Of a DNA stretch of 64,000 bases, positions 24,714 through 33,188 are shown piece after piece. A model generated the notes under the pieces. That model had not been told where the DNA came from, searched no databases, and worked only from the letters and a program-made list of their open reading frames with translations. Position numbers and translations under genes: made by a program. The number at the start of each line of letters is the position of its first letter. The first letter of the stretch is position 1. The DNA comes from Kitasatospora sp. NBC_00374 (GTDB taxonomy: Bacteria > Actinomycetota > Actinomycetes > Streptomycetales > Streptomycetaceae), in the NCBI RefSeq assembly GCF_041434935.1, contig NZ_CP107964.1:6183001-6247000 (forward strand), read 5' to 3'.

Positions 24714-25669
24714 AGCTCGTCTCCCGCGCCGAGTGGGGCGCAGCGGCGCCCACCGGCTCCTACGCCCGCATCACCTCCACGCGAGGCGTGAAGATCCACT
24801 ACGAGGGGTCTGCCGTGCCCGGTGGTCTGCTGGGCGACCACGGCTGGTGCGCCGGCCACGTCCGCGACATCCAGCGCGCCCACCTCGACGACCCGAACGA
24901 GGACTGGATCGACATCGCCTACTCGTTCGTCGTGTGCCCTCACGGGTACGTTCACGAGGGGCGCGGCCTCGGTCGCAGGAACGGGGCGAACGGCAACTCG
25001 ACGCTGAACGCCGGCCATTACGCGGTGTGCGCGATGGTGGGCACCTCCGGCATCACCTCGCCGACTAACGAGATGCTGGGCGGCCTGGTCGACGCCATCG
25101 AGTACTGCCGCGGCGAGGGCGGCGTCGGCGGCGAGGTGCGCGGCCACCGCGACGGCTACGCCACCACGTGCCCCGGCGACGAGCTGTACGGCTGGATCCA
25201 GCGCGGCGCACCCCGACCCGCAGGGGGCGGCGGCGAGCAGCCGGCGCCGCAGCCCTCCGGTGACGGCGCCGGCATCTACACGGTGCAGCCGGGCGACACT
25301 CTCAGCGCGCTCGCCGGGAGGTTCGAAACGAGCGTGACGCAGCTCATCACCCTCAACGGCATCTCCGACCCCGACCTCCAGGCCGGCCAGCAGCTCCAGA
25401 TTCCGGCCCCACCGTTCCCGGGCCGCGAGCACTTCGTCCTGGGCGCGCACAGCCCGTACGCCAAGCAGCTGCAGACCTGGCTCCAGGCCGGTGAGTGGGG
25501 GCCGCCGTACCGGGTCGGGCCGAGCGAGGACATGGAGCCGCTCGACCTCCAGAAGGTGCAGGCGCTCCAGGAGCGCTACGTCGGCGATCTGGGGCCGGCA
25601 GACGGGCTGACGGGGCCGGTGACCTGGCTGTACGCCTACCAGACCGCTCACGGCCTGCGCGGCCGGTAG
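24710..25669 (+). CDS. Endolysin: N-acetylmuramoyl-L-alanine amidase with LysM and peptidoglycan-binding domains
   Basis: 319 residues from GTG 24710 (VKLVSRAEWGAAAPTG). Residues 1-165 form a PGRP/Amidase-2 domain with zinc ligands His 30, His 146 and Cys 154 and catalytic Tyr 71 (IAYSFVVCPHG). After a Pro/Gly linker, residues 189-232 are a LysM domain (YTVQPGDTLSALAGRF, ITLNGISDPDLQAGQQL), and the rest resembles a peptidoglycan-binding helical domain (LQALQERYVGDLG..DGLTGPVTW-like). It cleaves the bond between MurNAc and L-Ala for host lysis. No signal peptide, so it depends on the holin. Confidence 0.93.
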   Translation: MKLVSRAEWGAAAPTGSYARITSTRGVKIHYEGSAVPGGLLGDHGWCAGHVRDIQRAHLDDPNEDWIDIAYSFVVCPHGYVHEGRGLGRRNGANGNSTLNAGHYAVCAMVGTSGITSPTNEMLGGLVDAIEYCRGEGGVGGEVRGHRDGYATTCPGDELYGWIQRGAPRPAGGGGEQPAPQPSGDGAGIYTVQPGDTLSALAGRFETSVTQLITLNGISDPDLQAGQQLQIPAPPFPGREHFVLGAHSPYAKQLQTWLQAGEWGPPYRVGPSEDMEPLDLQKVQALQERYVGDLGPADGLTGPVTWLYAYQTAHGLRGR

Positions 25670-25699
25670 GACCCGTCAACTCGCCTTCGGGGTGGGCGC

Positions 25700-25804
25700 T
25701 TTGAGTGCCCATCCCGAACCTAAAGTTACCTAGGTCTGGTTATTTGACTGAAGTCTGTTCTGTGCGAGGCTGGTCCTGCCAGCCGGGGAACGCGAAGCCC
25801 CGGC
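25700..25804 (+). promoter_or_regulatory. Promoter-leader region with GCGAA-loop hairpin (copy C)
   Basis: A strikingly A/T-rich stretch (25725-25765, with the palindrome ACCTAGGT) is probably a promoter region. TTTGAGTGCCCAT (25700-25712) resembles part of the palindrome at the other copies. A 7-bp hairpin follows (25782-25788 with 25798-25804), preceded by GCCAG and with a loop containing CGCGAA, then CGCACAGGGAG and the ATG at 25829. Confidence 0.5.
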
Positions 25805-25828
25805 CCAACGCACAGGGAGTACAGCCCC

Positions 25829-26434
25829 ATGACCGACACCCCCGCCACCGAGGCCAACGCTCAGAGCGAGACCGGCACCCGCCCGGCCACCAAGCGCCTC
25901 GACAAGCGGACCGTGGTCGCCCTCGGCCTCGCCGCCGCCGGGTTCGTCGCCGGTTCCGTCGTGATGGGCCGCCCGGCCGCCACCCCCGCCCCGAGCGCCC
26001 AGCCCATCCCGACCAACCTCGTCCCGACCCTGACGGCCGCCCCGGCCCAGCTCAACACCGAGGCCCCGACCTTCCCGGCCCTGCCGACCCAGGTCCCGGC
26101 GGCCCCGGCCCTGGCCCCGGCCGCCCCGGCGCTGCCGATGGCGCCCGCCATCCCGGCCCCGGGCCTCACCCCCGCCCCAGCCGTCGTCACCCAGACGGCC
26201 GAGCAGCCCGCCCCCGTCCCGACCGTCACCGTGACGGTCACCCACGTGCAGACCGCCCCGTCCCCGGTGGCGCCCGCCCCGACCGGCGCCCCGACGATCT
26301 GCGCACCCAACCCGTCGCCCACCACGACCGTGAGCCCGGCCCCCGCGCCGAGCCCGTCGGCCACCTCCAGCCCCTCGCCCACCGCGACCAGCCTCCCGCC
26401 CCTGGTGCCTGGCCGCCCGACCCCCGGCCACTGA
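25829..26434 (+). CDS. Pro/Ala-rich protein with N-terminal membrane anchor
   Basis: 201 residues starting MTDTPATEANAQSETGTRPA. One hydrophobic segment (TVVALGLAAAGFVAGSVVM, about residues 29-47) follows a basic RLDKR, then about 150 residues dominated by Pro, Ala, Thr and Ser, with repeats of PAPxP and a TVTVTVTHVQ stretch. It should be an anchored, extended extracytoplasmic protein. No enzyme domain. It has a regulated leader and a strong terminator after it, so it is its own transcription unit. Role unknown; exclusion or host-surface interaction is possible. Confidence 0.65.
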   Translation: MTDTPATEANAQSETGTRPATKRLDKRTVVALGLAAAGFVAGSVVMGRPAATPAPSAQPIPTNLVPTLTAAPAQLNTEAPTFPALPTQVPAAPALAPAAPALPMAPAIPAPGLTPAPAVVTQTAEQPAPVPTVTVTVTHVQTAPSPVAPAPTGAPTICAPNPSPTTTVSPAPAPSPSATSSPSPTATSLPPLVPGRPTPGH

Positions 26435-26440
26435 CCGGAA

Positions 26441-26476
26441 CCTGACCGGCCCCGCCCCCGGGCGGGGCCGGTCAGG
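26441..26476 (+). terminator. Terminator after the Pro-rich protein gene
   Basis: A perfect 16-bp stem (26441-26456 with 26461-26476, arm beginning CCTGACCGGCC) with a 4-nt loop CCCG, 7 nt after the stop codon. Confidence 0.85.
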
Positions 26477-26500
26477 CCGCACCACAGGAAGGAACCCGCC

Positions 26501-26737
26501 ATGCGCAGCCCCGCTCTGTTCGTCGGCTCTCTCCTCGCCGGACTGGTGCTCGGCACCATCAGCGGCGCCGCCGTGGCGCGCACCGCCGACGCCCCCAGCC
26601 AGCCGCCCACAATCCCGGCATCGCAGCCCGCCCAGCCCGGCTGCGCCACTCCTCCCGGCCCGGCCAAGCCGGTCGTCACCCCGCCCCTGCCCGCGCCCAG
26701 CCCGGCCCCGGCGCCCGTGCCGCAGCTGGCCGTGTAG
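26501..26737 (+). CDS. Small secreted or anchored Pro-rich protein, 78 aa
   Basis: Starts MRSPALFVGSLLAGLVLGTI with AGGAAGGAA upstream. The N-terminal hydrophobic segment ends in GAAVARTADA, a plausible signal peptidase site; the remainder is Pro/Ala-rich with one Cys (QPGCATPP). It is built like a short version of the previous gene product and probably shares its location outside the membrane. Confidence 0.6.
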   Translation: MRSPALFVGSLLAGLVLGTISGAAVARTADAPSQPPTIPASQPAQPGCATPPGPAKPVVTPPLPAPSPAPAPVPQLAV

Positions 26738-26754
26738 CGGCGCACCCCACACCC

Positions 26755-26794
26755 CGGGCCGGGCGCCGTGACGACGACACCGGCGCCCGGCCCG
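26755..26794 (+). terminator. Stem-loop between the Pro-rich gene and HU
   Basis: A 14-bp perfect inverted repeat (26755-26768 with 26781-26794, arm CGGGCCGGGCGCCG) with a 12-nt loop. It follows the 78-residue protein by 17 bp. Confidence 0.65.
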
Positions 26795-26836
26795 GCACCA
26801 CGCCCCACTCACCCAACCCAGGACAGGAACGCGCAA

Positions 26837-27205
26837 ATGAAGATCAACAAGAACACCCTCATCGACCGCCTCGCCCCCCAGCTCGGAGGCCGGCGCGCCG
26901 CTACCGCCGCCCTCGAGGCGGTGCTGGACACCATCGTTCGCGCCGTCGTCGCCGGTGACACGGTCTCCGTTACCGGCTTCGGTGCCTTCGAGCCGGTCGA
27001 GCATGCCAGCCGCCTCGCCCGCAACCCCCAGACCGGCGAGAGGATGAAGGTCCCGGCCCGCCGGGTGCCCCGCTTCCGCCCGCACGAGCGATTCAAGGAC
27101 CTCGCGGACAGCCGCCGCGCGCTCCCGGAGAGCGGCAGCTCCATCCGCAAGGACCCGAAGGGCACCCACACCAGGGCGCTGGCGCCGGTCCAGGACGCGG
27201 CGTGA
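26837..27205 (+). CDS. HU-family DNA-binding protein
   Basis: 122 residues starting MKINKNTLIDRLAPQLGGRR. The HU/IHF fold is clear: an N-terminal helical dimer region (LIDRLAPQLGGRRAATAALEAVLDTIVRAV), VSVTGFGAFEPVEHASRLARNPQTGERMKVPARRVPRFRPHERF arm. A basic, 25-residue tail (RKDPKGTHTRAL) extends beyond a standard 90-residue HU. It probably organises phage DNA during replication or packaging. The next gene's GTG overlaps its stop. Confidence 0.9.
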   Translation: MKINKNTLIDRLAPQLGGRRAATAALEAVLDTIVRAVVAGDTVSVTGFGAFEPVEHASRLARNPQTGERMKVPARRVPRFRPHERFKDLADSRRALPESGSSIRKDPKGTHTRALAPVQDAA

Positions 27206-27648
27206 GCCGAGATCTAGCGGACCGCCTGTCCGTCTTCGTCGAGCAGTTCCAACCCGCCCCGCCGACGCCCTACGTACTGCGCCGCGACGTTGACGTGTCC
27301 GGGGTCTCTGGCGCCGGGACGGTGGCCGAGGGTTGCTACTTCTCGACGGCCGCCGGCTCCGGCGCGGTCACCCGATGGCGCGGCGATCGAGGCTCGACCG
27401 TCAGCTGGGACCGGGGGCAGGACGTTGAGGCGATCCACGGGCACGGCGGGGCGACCCGCGTCGTCGTCCTGCCGGTCCCGGCGATGCTCGCGGCCTTGTC
27501 CTCGGTCGTCTCCCTCGGCGAGCAACGCGGGCAGGACCAGCGGTCGGACGGCTGGAACGAGGCGCTGCGAACAGTGCGCGAGCTGATCGACGCAGCGCTC
27601 GGGCCCCACATGGAAGGCTGCGCGCCGCCTTCCGAAGGACACGGCTGA
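27202..27648 (+). CDS. Hypothetical protein, 148 aa
   Basis: From GTG 27202, overlapping the HU stop by four bases. Begins VSRDLADRLSVFVEQFQPAP; a beta-rich N-terminal part (CYFSTAAGSGAVTRW, DRGSTVSWDRGQ) is followed by a long helix (EALRTVRELIDAALG). No family recognised. Co-transcribed with HU. Confidence 0.55.
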   Translation: MSRDLADRLSVFVEQFQPAPPTPYVLRRDVDVSGVSGAGTVAEGCYFSTAAGSGAVTRWRGDRGSTVSWDRGQDVEAIHGHGGATRVVVLPVPAMLAALSSVVSLGEQRGQDQRSDGWNEALRTVRELIDAALGPHMEGCAPPSEGHG

Positions 27649-27747
27649 TGCGACGGTGCGGCGGCCGCCCGACGGCTGCCGCGCCGCGCCGCCGCAGGTC
27701 GTAACCCCCGGGGCGGCCCACCCAACTTCAGGCGACAGGACAACACC

Positions 27748-28294
27748 ATGGCCGGCATCAGAGTCCGCTACAACGGCAGCAAGACCGAGCTACACGGGCA
27801 GATCCTCACCGCCTACACCGGCGACGACTGCGACCACGGCCGCGACAACTTCGGCCGAGCGGAAGGCTGCTGGACAGTCCACCGAGCCGGCGTGCTCGTC
27901 CTCGATCACGTGGGGACGAGCAGCATCACCCAGCTCGCCCCTGACGGTGAGCCGCTGCACCGCGACGCCCAGGACGGCGACTGGACGTACGTGACCGGCA
28001 TCGGTGAGGCCCGTTCGCCTACGCCGAGTACGGGCGCGCGACCGTCTGGGTGCACTACTACGACTTCAACGCTATCGGTGGCGGATCTCCGCGGCCAGGC
28101 TCCGCCGCGACCACGACACCGCCAAGCGCTCCCGCTACAGCACCCCGCAGGAGCTCCACGACTGGCGGCTGCGCATGGCCCTGGACGGGCTGCGCGTCTA
28201 CCACGACCAGCCGGACAGCAGCGCCTTCGAGTCCGAGGCCGACACCCTGGAGCGGCTGACCCAGCAACAAGAACTCGCCGAATCCGCCTCGTGA
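27748..28294 (+). pseudogene. Small phage gene broken by two frameshifts
   Basis: The ATG at 27748 (MAGIRVRYNGSKTELHGQIL) reads well to about 28006 (TYVTGIGE). The protein-like sequence then moves to the -1 frame (PFAYAEYGRATVWVHYYDFN, 28011-28080) and then to a third frame (RISAARLRRDHDTAKRSRYS to LTQQQELAESAS, stop at 28294). Staying in the first frame would give a 260-residue Pro/Arg-rich product overlapping the next gene, which is implausible. So one ancestral protein, or two adjacent ones, carries two indels. Function unknown. Confidence 0.5.
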
Positions 28295-28345
28295 CGGCAC
28301 CACCACACCGACCTGCCAATCGGAACCCAACCCTGGAGAGACGCC

Positions 28346-28903
28346 GTGAGGGTCTTCTACAGCGCCCAGTACCTCGACTACAGCAACCGGCTCGCCCTGC
28401 TCAGCATCGGCCTGGTCCGCGAGGACGGTGGAACGTACTACGCGGTCAACAGAGGCCTGCCCGCCCGCCATGTCCTCTTGGACCCGTCGCTGCGGACTGC
28501 CGCCTGGCCGCACCTGCCGACACGCGGTGACCACCTGCTCGACCGCAGCCACCCGGACGTCAAGGTGTGCAGCCGCATCGCCGCAGAGGTCGCCGACTTC
28601 CTCGCGGCCGTGCCTGACGTCGAACTCTGGTCGTGGCGCGGAGCCCACGCTCATGTCCTCCTCTGCCAGCTGTTCGGCACGGAGCTGGATCTGCCGGACG
28701 CGGTCCCGGACTGGACCAACGACCTGCGGCAGGAGGCGCACCGCCTCGGCGTGGATCCGGACGAACTGCCCGACCAGCAGACCCGTCGACACCACGCCCT
28801 GGACGACGCCCGGCATCTGCTGATCCTCGCCCGGTGCCTGGATGCAGCCGCAGTCACAGATGCCGCTGAGCTGGCCGGCCACGCGGCCGGACGGGGCTGG
28901 TGA
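28346..28903 (+). CDS. 3'-5' exoribonuclease-fold protein lacking catalytic acids
   Basis: 185 residues from GTG 28346. The sequence follows the Rv2179c/DUF5051-type DEDDh exoribonuclease fold: LLSIGLVREDGGTYYAVN, ELWSWRGAHAHVLLCQLFG, WTNDLRQEAHRLG and HHALDDARHLL near the end. But the usual DTEF at the first strand is SAQY here (residues 6-9) and the usual YDHV is HAHV (near 101-104), so three of the four metal-binding acids are gone; only the DDARH Asp remains. It is probably catalytically dead, perhaps a nucleic-acid-binding or decoy protein. Confidence 0.75.
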   Translation: MRVFYSAQYLDYSNRLALLSIGLVREDGGTYYAVNRGLPARHVLLDPSLRTAAWPHLPTRGDHLLDRSHPDVKVCSRIAAEVADFLAAVPDVELWSWRGAHAHVLLCQLFGTELDLPDAVPDWTNDLRQEAHRLGVDPDELPDQQTRRHHALDDARHLLILARCLDAAAVTDAAELAGHAAGRGW

Positions 28904-28906
28904 CCC

Positions 28907-29281
28907 GTGACCATGCAGACGTTGATCGGCCGCATCCGCAAGGGCCCGGAGCTCCACCGGATACCCGGCAGCCCCGTCCAGAACGTCACGTTCACCCTCG
29001 AACAGCGCCCCGCCCTCGCCGAGCGCGGCAAGCGCCGCGCGGCTGCCGGGCCGTTGCTCCTGCGGTGCGTCGCCTGGCGAGGCATGGCCCAGCTGATCGC
29101 CGACACCTTCCGGGCGGGTGACCGAGTGATCGTGATCGGTGCCCTGCGGGAGCGCTCCGGGCGCGCCGCCGGCTCCGCCCCTCACCCGTCGATCGAACTC
29201 GAGGTGTCCGACATCGGGGCGCTGCTTCACGAGGGGATGCCGTTCCTGCGTGTGGTGACCGCCGGGGGCGAGGCGGACTAG
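28907..29281 (+). CDS. SSB-like OB-fold protein
   Basis: 124 residues from GTG 28907 (VTMQTLIGRIRKGPELHRIP). The order of motifs fits a short single-strand DNA-binding protein: IGRIRKGPELHRIPGSPVQNVTFTL, LRCVAWRGMAQLIADTFRAGDRVIVIGALRER and IELEVSDIGALL. It lacks the acidic C-terminal tail of bacterial SSB. It should serve phage replication or recombination with RecT. Starts four bases after the previous stop and is followed by a terminator. Confidence 0.75.
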   Translation: MTMQTLIGRIRKGPELHRIPGSPVQNVTFTLEQRPALAERGKRRAAAGPLLLRCVAWRGMAQLIADTFRAGDRVIVIGALRERSGRAAGSAPHPSIELEVSDIGALLHEGMPFLRVVTAGGEAD

Positions 29282-29290
29282 TTGGTGGTT

Positions 29291-29317
29291 GGCGGTGCGA
29301 CCATTGCTCGCACCGCC
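29291..29317 (+). terminator. Terminator after the SSB-like gene
   Basis: A perfect 10-bp stem (29291-29300 with 29308-29317, arm GGCGGTGCGA) and 7-nt loop, followed by CCTTCGG, nine bases after the stop. Confidence 0.75.
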
Positions 29318-29385
29318 CTTCGGTCGACTGATAGACATGACGTCGTACCCCGTCCGGGCAGCCGGACCATCACGCGAGGAGCATC

Positions 29386-29694
29386 ATGAGCGGCAGGAAG
29401 CTGAGCACGGAGCTGACCAGCGCCGCCAAAGCCCTCCAGGAGGCGGTCAAGGCCCTGAAGGCTGCCGGCCTCACCCCCATCGAGATGCTGGAGGCACTGC
29501 GCGAGCCTCTGGCCGCGGTCGACTCGACACTGACCGACATGCGCAAGCTGCGCCGCGAGGCCGTCGTGGGTGCCTACCCGGACCGCACCCGCACCGTCTA
29601 CGAGCTGTCCGAGGCGTCGGGCCTGGAGTCCGCCCTGATCACCCGCTACGCGAAGGAAGCCGGCCTGGAGCTGCGCAACCGCAAGCGCGGCTAG
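29386..29694 (+). CDS. Small helical HTH-like protein, 102 aa
   Basis: Starts MSGRKLSTELTSAAKALQEAV, preceded by GCGAGGAG. Two parts: a helical N-terminal half, and a C-terminal half that resembles a helix-turn-helix (VYELSEASGLESALITRYAKEAGLELRNRKRG, about residues 70-102). The TAG stop (29692-29694) overlaps the stop of the STAND gene on the other strand. It may be a small DNA-binding regulator; a hairpin with arm GTCCGG lies in its 5' leader (29359-29374). Confidence 0.6.
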   Translation: MSGRKLSTELTSAAKALQEAVKALKAAGLTPIEMLEALREPLAAVDSTLTDMRKLRREAVVGAYPDRTRTVYELSEASGLESALITRYAKEAGLELRNRKRG

Positions 29695-32600
29695 CGCGGC
29701 AGATCACCCTGGAGGTTGATGTGGAAGGCTTCCTTGGCTGCCTGCCACGCTCCAAGAATGTCGCGCCGACCGCCAACGCGTATCCGTGCGTCGAGGATCA
29801 GCAGACCGACCAGGCTTTCGTTGTGTGTGCCGGGGTCGGTCTCGGCCAACCGGCGGGCAACCGCGATCGCTTCCTCGATGGCGTGTGTTGCCTGCTTCCA
29901 CTGCTTCAGCTTGATCAGGTTTTGGCCGAGGTTGGTCAGGGATGGGACCAGGCGTGGCTCGTAAGTGGCGGGCTCTACCCGGGCCAGCCGCCGGTAGGCG
30001 TCGACAGCCTGCTGCTGCGGTTCCAGCGCTTCCCGCCACTGTCTCATCTGGTGCAAGGTGGCGCCGTAGTTGAAGAGCGACCATGCTAAGCGCGGCTCGT
30101 GGTCGGGATCGGTTTGGACCAGCCGTCGGCAGAGCTCGGCGGCTTGGCGTTGTGGTTCGAGTGCGTCCTGGAGATGGCCCGCTTCTGCGAGGATGGCACC
30201 GAGATTGAACAGTGCATTCATCAGGTCGGGTTCGAAGGTGATGGGGGCGTCGTCGGCGAGCCGACGGTAGATCTGTACAGCCTCCGCAAGGACGTGAGCG
30301 GCTTCCGTTCGACGATCATGCCTTGCCAGGGTGAGCCCCAGGTTGTACAGCGATGCCGCGAGCTCGGGTTCGTGTGCGGCGGGGAGTTCCCGGGCCAGCC
30401 GTCGGCTGAGGTCCGCCACCTCCTGTGCGACCCGCAGTGCCTCTTCCGGCCGCCCCATCCTGGCCAGGTAGCCATTGAGGTTGGACAATGACGTGGCGAG
30501 CCCGGGTTCGTGTGCGGCGGGGAGTTCCCGGGCCAGCCGTCGGTGGAGCTCCGCCGCCTCCTGTGCGACCCGCAGTGCCTCCTCTCGCCGCCCCGCCTCG
30601 AACAGGGCAGTGCCCAGGTTGGACAACGACTCCGCCAGGTCCGGCTCGTGCGCGGCTGGGGTCATCAGGGCCAGTCGCCGTCGGATCTCCACCGCCTGCT
30701 GATGAACCTCGAGCGCATCACCCCAGCGCCTCGCCTCTGCCAGCAGGCCACCGAGGCTGGATAGGGATGCGGCCAGGCGGGGTTCGTGGGCGGCCGGGTT
30801 GGTTCGGGCCAGCCTCCGCCAGGTGTTCAGTGCTTCTTCCGCTGCTCGGATTGCTTCTTCCCGCTCCCCGACCTCCCACAGGGTGAGACCGAGATTCATC
30901 AGTGACGTCGCGAGGTCGGGTTCGTGGGCGGCCGGGGTCGTTCGGGCGAGTCGCCGTCGGATCTCCACCGCCTGCTGATGAGCCGCAGCCGCCTCCCGCC
31001 GACGTCCCATTTCCGATAGATCGGCACCGAGGCTGGACAACGATGAGGCCAGGCCGGGTTCGTGGATGGCGGGGTCTGCCCGTGCGAGCCGCCGCCAGAG
31101 TTCCACCGCCTCCTGCACGGTCCGCAGGGCCTCCTCCCGCCGCCCCACGTCCGACATAACGCGAGCGAGGTTTGGGAGCGCCGTGGCGAGACGGGCTTCA
31201 TGGGCGGCCGGGTCTGCCCGTGCGAGCCGCCGCCAGAGCTCCACCGCCTCTTCGGCGGGTCGCAGGGCCTCCTCCCGCCGCCCCACTTCCAAGAGGCGGC
31301 CGCAGCAGTTGGACAGTGCCCGTGCCAGGTGGGGTTCGTGGGCGGTGGGGTCTGCTTGGGCCAGCTGCCGCCAGACGCCTAGCGCCTCTTCGGCGGGCCG
31401 CAGGGCCTCTTCCCGCCGCCCCACCTTCGACAGGGCGACGCCGAGGCTGGTTAAGGAATCGGCGAGGTCGGGTTCGTGGGTGGCCGGGTTTGCCTGTACC
31501 AGGCGCCGGAAGATCGCCACCTGCTTTTCGGTGGCTTCCAGCGCCTGGTCGTAGAGTCCGGCGTTGTGCTGGCGCGCCGCGAGGACCAGATACAGACGGG
31601 CGTGCTCGGCGAGGTCGTCGGTGGTTGCCAAGCAGTGGCGGATGAGGCGGGCGGTCAGGGCTGCCATGCCGGCGTCGAGGTCGGTGTGCCGCGAGGGGGG
31701 AAACCGGGCCTCGATGGCTTCCAGGAGTTCCATAGGGAGGTCGTCGAGGGCGGCGAGGGACGTGAGGGCTGCGCTGCCGGCGTCCAGCGCGAGTTGGGGA
31801 TCCCTGTCGAGGAGGGGGTAGAGGTGCCTGGGGGCGACGTGCTTCCAGCGTTCGGACGCGGCAGCGAGGAAGGTGATCGCACGGGGAGTCCAGAGCGCCG
31901 ATGAGTCCTCGCCGTCGCGGGTGAGCAGGGCGGTCGTCGTGGGGCTGGCCCAGGTCTGCGCGGGGTAGTCGGAGGTGTGGCCGGGGAGGGTAAGGGCGAG
32001 GAAGTCTTCGGCGAGCCGGTCGGGGTACAGGGGCTCGAGGACTGACTGCTCGTCGAGGCTGGCTGGCGGATAGCAGATCGCGTGGTCGGCGATGACCTGC
32101 TCGGGGGAGGGGCGAAGCCGGAGAGTGATGAGGAGTTCCTTGCCTGCGGCGAGCCGGAGCGGGCCGGTGAGGGCGGCCGTGAAGACCGTTCGGTTCATGA
32201 CACCGGGTGGGGTGAGGTAGGTCCGCTCGGTGGGGTCGAGTTCGTGGGTTCCATCGCCGTAGAGACGGCCCCAGTGCGCGTGTTCGCGGTCAAGGAGGTA
32301 GATGGTGAGGCCGGCCATGTCGCTCGGTGGTTGGCGACCGTGGACATGGGCGTCCACGGCGACGAGCGCGGCCATGTGCACGGCCAGGGTGAGGCCGAAG
32401 TCGCGGCCGGCCATCGGACCGGGGGGTGCGATGCCCGCTGGCGTACTGACGCCGTAGCGGGTAGCGAAGCTGTCGCGTGCGGCTTCGAACATCTCGGCCC
32501 GACGCCCCGATTCGTCTGATGGCAGCGGCTCCAGGAACTGGGTGGAGATACCTGCCTGCTGGTTGATCAGGCCAGCTCGAAGCGCGGGCCAGGGGTCGAC

Positions 32601-33188
32601 GGTTCGGGCTAGCAGCAGGACCCGGGCGGGGACGGCCGACTGGTGGAGCATGGCGTTGCTCAGCAGCCAGGTCAGATGGGTCGGTGGCCAGCGGTCGGCA
32701 TAGTCGACGATCACCAGTACACCTGCGAACCCGTCCAGGCGCATGTCCTGGCTGCCGGGTTCGGGTATGACGCTGCCAGGGCCGTGGGTGGCCGTGACGA
32801 CCTTCCAGCCTTCGGCTGCCGATTCCGCCGCGAACTGCGCAGCGAGACGGCTCTTACCCTGCCCACCCGGTCCGTGCAGCCACCGCGCCGCCAGCCGCGG
32901 GCCGCTCTCGCGCCACGTGCGCAGCTGGCTAAGCTCGTCCGCGCGACCGGTGAAGCCGACCACGGCGAAGCGGGAGTTCAGCATCCGGCTCGGCTGCTCC
33001 TGGAGCCAACTCGCATCGGTCTCCGGCGCCGGCCTCCAGTTCTCCAGCAGGTACAGCGGTAGCCCGTCGCCGAACACGTGGATGTCGGCGTTGACGGCGC
33101 CGTAGGCGAAGCCGCTCTCCGCCCGTACCACCTGCTGTGGACCGTACGGCTCCCGCGAGCCCTCCGGCTTACCTGTCTGCAGACTCAT
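29691..33188 (-). CDS. STAND-type NTPase with TPR array
   Basis: About 1165 residues from the ATG at 33188 (MSLQTGKPEGSREPYG), chosen because GAGAGCGG precedes it; an ATG 21 bp earlier has no ribosome binding site. Around residues 25-53 a GFAYGAVNADIHVFGDG segment precedes the NTPase, which has a Walker A GPGGQGKS (106-113) and Walker B VLVIVDYADRW (157-167). After about 530, some 12-14 TPR-like repeats of 43-50 residues (ALRPAEEALGVWRQLA... and similar) fill the rest. The layout fits signal-sensing STAND proteins of conflict systems. Overlaps its partner gene by 20 bp; both are read leftward. Confidence 0.8.
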   Translation of the reverse strand: MSLQTGKPEGSREPYGPQQVVRAESGFAYGAVNADIHVFGDGLPLYLLENWRPAPETDASWLQEQPSRMLNSRFAVVGFTGRADELSQLRTWRESGPRLAARWLHGPGGQGKSRLAAQFAAESAAEGWKVVTATHGPGSVIPEPGSQDMRLDGFAGVLVIVDYADRWPPTHLTWLLSNAMLHQSAVPARVLLLARTVDPWPALRAGLINQQAGISTQFLEPLPSDESGRRAEMFEAARDSFATRYGVSTPAGIAPPGPMAGRDFGLTLAVHMAALVAVDAHVHGRQPPSDMAGLTIYLLDREHAHWGRLYGDGTHELDPTERTYLTPPGVMNRTVFTAALTGPLRLAAGKELLITLRLRPSPEQVIADHAICYPPASLDEQSVLEPLYPDRLAEDFLALTLPGHTSDYPAQTWASPTTTALLTRDGEDSSALWTPRAITFLAAASERWKHVAPRHLYPLLDRDPQLALDAGSAALTSLAALDDLPMELLEAIEARFPPSRHTDLDAGMAALTARLIRHCLATTDDLAEHARLYLVLAARQHNAGLYDQALEATEKQVAIFRRLVQANPATHEPDLADSLTSLGVALSKVGRREEALRPAEEALGVWRQLAQADPTAHEPHLARALSNCCGRLLEVGRREEALRPAEEAVELWRRLARADPAAHEARLATALPNLARVMSDVGRREEALRTVQEAVELWRRLARADPAIHEPGLASSLSSLGADLSEMGRRREAAAAHQQAVEIRRRLARTTPAAHEPDLATSLMNLGLTLWEVGEREEAIRAAEEALNTWRRLARTNPAAHEPRLAASLSSLGGLLAEARRWGDALEVHQQAVEIRRRLALMTPAAHEPDLAESLSNLGTALFEAGRREEALRVAQEAAELHRRLARELPAAHEPGLATSLSNLNGYLARMGRPEEALRVAQEVADLSRRLARELPAAHEPELAASLYNLGLTLARHDRRTEAAHVLAEAVQIYRRLADDAPITFEPDLMNALFNLGAILAEAGHLQDALEPQRQAAELCRRLVQTDPDHEPRLAWSLFNYGATLHQMRQWREALEPQQQAVDAYRRLARVEPATYEPRLVPSLTNLGQNLIKLKQWKQATHAIEEAIAVARRLAETDPGTHNESLVGLLILDARIRVGGRRDILGAWQAAKEAFHINLQGDLPR

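Noticed and set aside
29359..29374. Sixth copy of the GCGAA-loop leader
   Set aside because: A GTCCGG hairpin is present before the gene at 29386, but its loop is GCAG and there is no GCCAG or palindrome upstream, so I do not count it in the family.
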